Shown here one piece after another: positions 63,072 to 64,000 of a stretch of 64,000 nucleotides of DNA; within the stretch, counting starts at the first letter, position 1, and each line of letters begins with the position of its first letter. The stretch comes from Pseudomonas syringae. Its GTDB lineage: Bacteria > Pseudomonadota > Gammaproteobacteria > Pseudomonadales > Pseudomonadaceae. The DNA lies in assembly GCF_023278085.1 (NCBI RefSeq), contig NZ_CP066265.1:4784501-4848500 (forward strand). Reading direction: 5' to 3'. The translations under genes were made by a program, and so were the position numbers. The notes beneath the pieces were generated by a model, which saw only the letters and a list, made by a program, of their open reading frames with translations, did not search any database and was not told the DNA's origin.

Positions 63072-64000
63072 ATGCCGCGAACACTGATCCGCAAGAACCC
63101 CAGCAACTTCAAGACCCTGCCACTGTTCGTCGAAGCGACCCCGGAAAACCTGACCTACCAGAGCGTCGGCATGCCGATGAACTTCGCTCAGACCTTGCAG
63201 CGGCGGCGCAAAATCGACGTGCCGGACACCGAGCGCTTCGCCACCGAACTGGCCAACCTGGGTGTGTCGGTGCGCCTGACCGTCAGCTGGCAGAACCGCG
63301 ACTACTGGGTGCTGGTCCGCCAGCGGCGTCAGGACCGTGGCGACGTGGTGCTCAAGCTGATCTCCGGCTACGTTCCGGCCCATGAGCTGAGCCTGCCGCT
63401 GCACACCGCAATTCAGGAAGTGGCCGAGGAGTGCCTGATCGAAACGCCCCAAGGCTGGCTCAGCGGGCGCTTCAAGGACACCTGGCTGCCTGCGCCCTAT
63501 GCCGCAGCGCTGCATTACCGCGAAGCCATGCCCTTTCGCCTGAGCCCGTTGTCCGGTGCGGCGCGACCAGTGCGCAGCGGCACCCTGACGCTACTGGAAC
63601 GGCCCAGGGCCTATGTGCATCTGCCCACCGCCTCGCTGCAATTGATCTACGACATGCGCCTGGAAATTCCCAAAGAGGCGCGCCCGGTCAGCCTGTTTCA
63701 CGTCGATGAGGCGCTGGAAAACGACGAACTGGTCGCCCGCCTCAATCGCAGCAAGCCTGACCTGTACCTGATGCCGCTGGAAAACGGAGCGCCGCTGCCC
63801 GAGCTGTACACGCTCAAGCGCGACAAGCTGATCCCGGCCCCGACCCGAGGGCTGTATCTGGCAGAGAGTTTTGCCGCGCAGGATGGCTGGGTGGTGCGCG
63901 AAGAACGCATTCGCTGGAAGGACTGGCTGCGTCAGCAGGGCATGACCCCGCCACCGAAAAAGACCGGCCTCAAACGCCTGACCGGCAAAGCCCGGGAGCT
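63072..64000 (+). CDS. Conserved hypothetical protein with Nudix-like motif, 3' end outside window
   Basis: 309 codons are visible with the frame still open. AAGGAG lies 5 bases upstream of ATG 63072 (MPRTLIRKNPSNFKTLPLFVE). Around residues 78-122, YWVLVRQRRQDRGDVV is followed by GYVPAHE and then QEVAEECLIE. This resembles a Nudix box with two extra residues: Gly99, Glu105, Gln115, Glu116, Glu119 and Glu120 line up with Gx5E...RExxEE, with Gln for Arg. The rest does not resemble a family I know. Enzyme activity is unproven. It is the third gene of the operon with the two oxidoreductases. Confidence 0.72.
   Translation, partial: MPRTLIRKNPSNFKTLPLFVEATPENLTYQSVGMPMNFAQTLQRRRKIDVPDTERFATELANLGVSVRLTVSWQNRDYWVLVRQRRQDRGDVVLKLISGYVPAHELSLPLHTAIQEVAEECLIETPQGWLSGRFKDTWLPAPYAAALHYREAMPFRLSPLSGAARPVRSGTLTLLERPRAYVHLPTASLQLIYDMRLEIPKEARPVSLFHVDEALENDELVARLNRSKPDLYLMPLENGAPLPELYTLKRDKLIPAPTRGLYLAESFAAQDGWVVREERIRWKDWLRQQGMTPPPKKTGLKRLTGKARE

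Overview
The window is GC-rich bacterial core chromosome from a Pseudomonas, most likely the P. syringae group. The gene order from dnaB-rplI-rpsR-rpsF-rlmB-rnr through purA-hisZ-hflC-hflK-hflX-hfq-miaA-mutL-amiB-tsaE-nnr/queG, orn/rsgA, motB-motA, psd, serB, parC-parE, cpdA-nudF-thiC-tolC and waaA follows the pseudomonad backbone as I recall it from P. aeruginosa. Species assignment is inference from gene content and repeat types; no rRNA or typing locus is present.

Layout. 1-6669 (minus strand): a truncated transglutaminase-like gene, the radical-SAM gene ygiQ and the replicative helicase dnaB. 6793-12571 (minus): ribosomal protein genes rpsF-rpsR-(DUF2232)-rplI, then rlmB and rnr, with a heptanucleotide array between rlmB and rpsF. 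12734-12916 (plus): a complete tRNA-Leu(CAG) unit with promoter and terminator. 13011-20019 (minus): a chemoreceptor, purA, hisZ, hflC and hflK. 20080-28041 (minus): hflX, hfq, miaA, mutL, amiB, tsaE and nnr, mostly coupled stop-to-start. 28105-33663: queG (plus), a TRIC-type channel and orn (minus), rsgA (plus), motB and motA (minus). 33870-39312 (plus): an HDOD protein, a rhodanese joined in frame to phosphatidylserine decarboxylase, and a PilZ-like protein. 39358-42246: divergent serB and an AhpA/YtjB-like membrane protein. 42247-42960: a repeat-rich convergent gap. 42979-52927 (minus): a PqiC-like lipoprotein, parC, an aspartic protease, a phytase-like esterase, parE, a YqiA esterase, cpdA, a small membrane protein, a DUF1249 protein and nudF. 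53106-57513: a DUF3298 lipoprotein (plus), cytX and thiC (minus) with a TPP riboswitch. 57680-64000: tolC (plus), waaA (minus), an SMR transporter, an FAD oxidoreductase, an aldo/keto reductase and a truncated Nudix-like protein (plus).

Most genes are housekeeping: replication and topology (DnaB, ParC, ParE, MutL), translation and RNA metabolism (RpsF, RpsR, RplI, RlmB, RNase R, Orn, RsgA, MiaA, QueG, TsaE, Hfq), envelope (AmiB, Psd, WaaA, TolC, PqiC), motility (MotA, MotB, chemoreceptor) and thiamine supply (ThiC, CytX under TPP control). I see no prophage, CRISPR array, insertion sequence, toxin-antitoxin pair or recognisable defence island.

The least ordinary signals are the open reading frame joining rhodanese to phosphatidylserine decarboxylase, a degenerate class III cyclase-like domain at the end of the AhpA-like protein, a tandem 214-bp REPIN duplication that re-copies the end of that gene, five loci of a short-palindrome repeat family, and a heptanucleotide array upstream of rpsF. 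I found no clear new multi-gene system.
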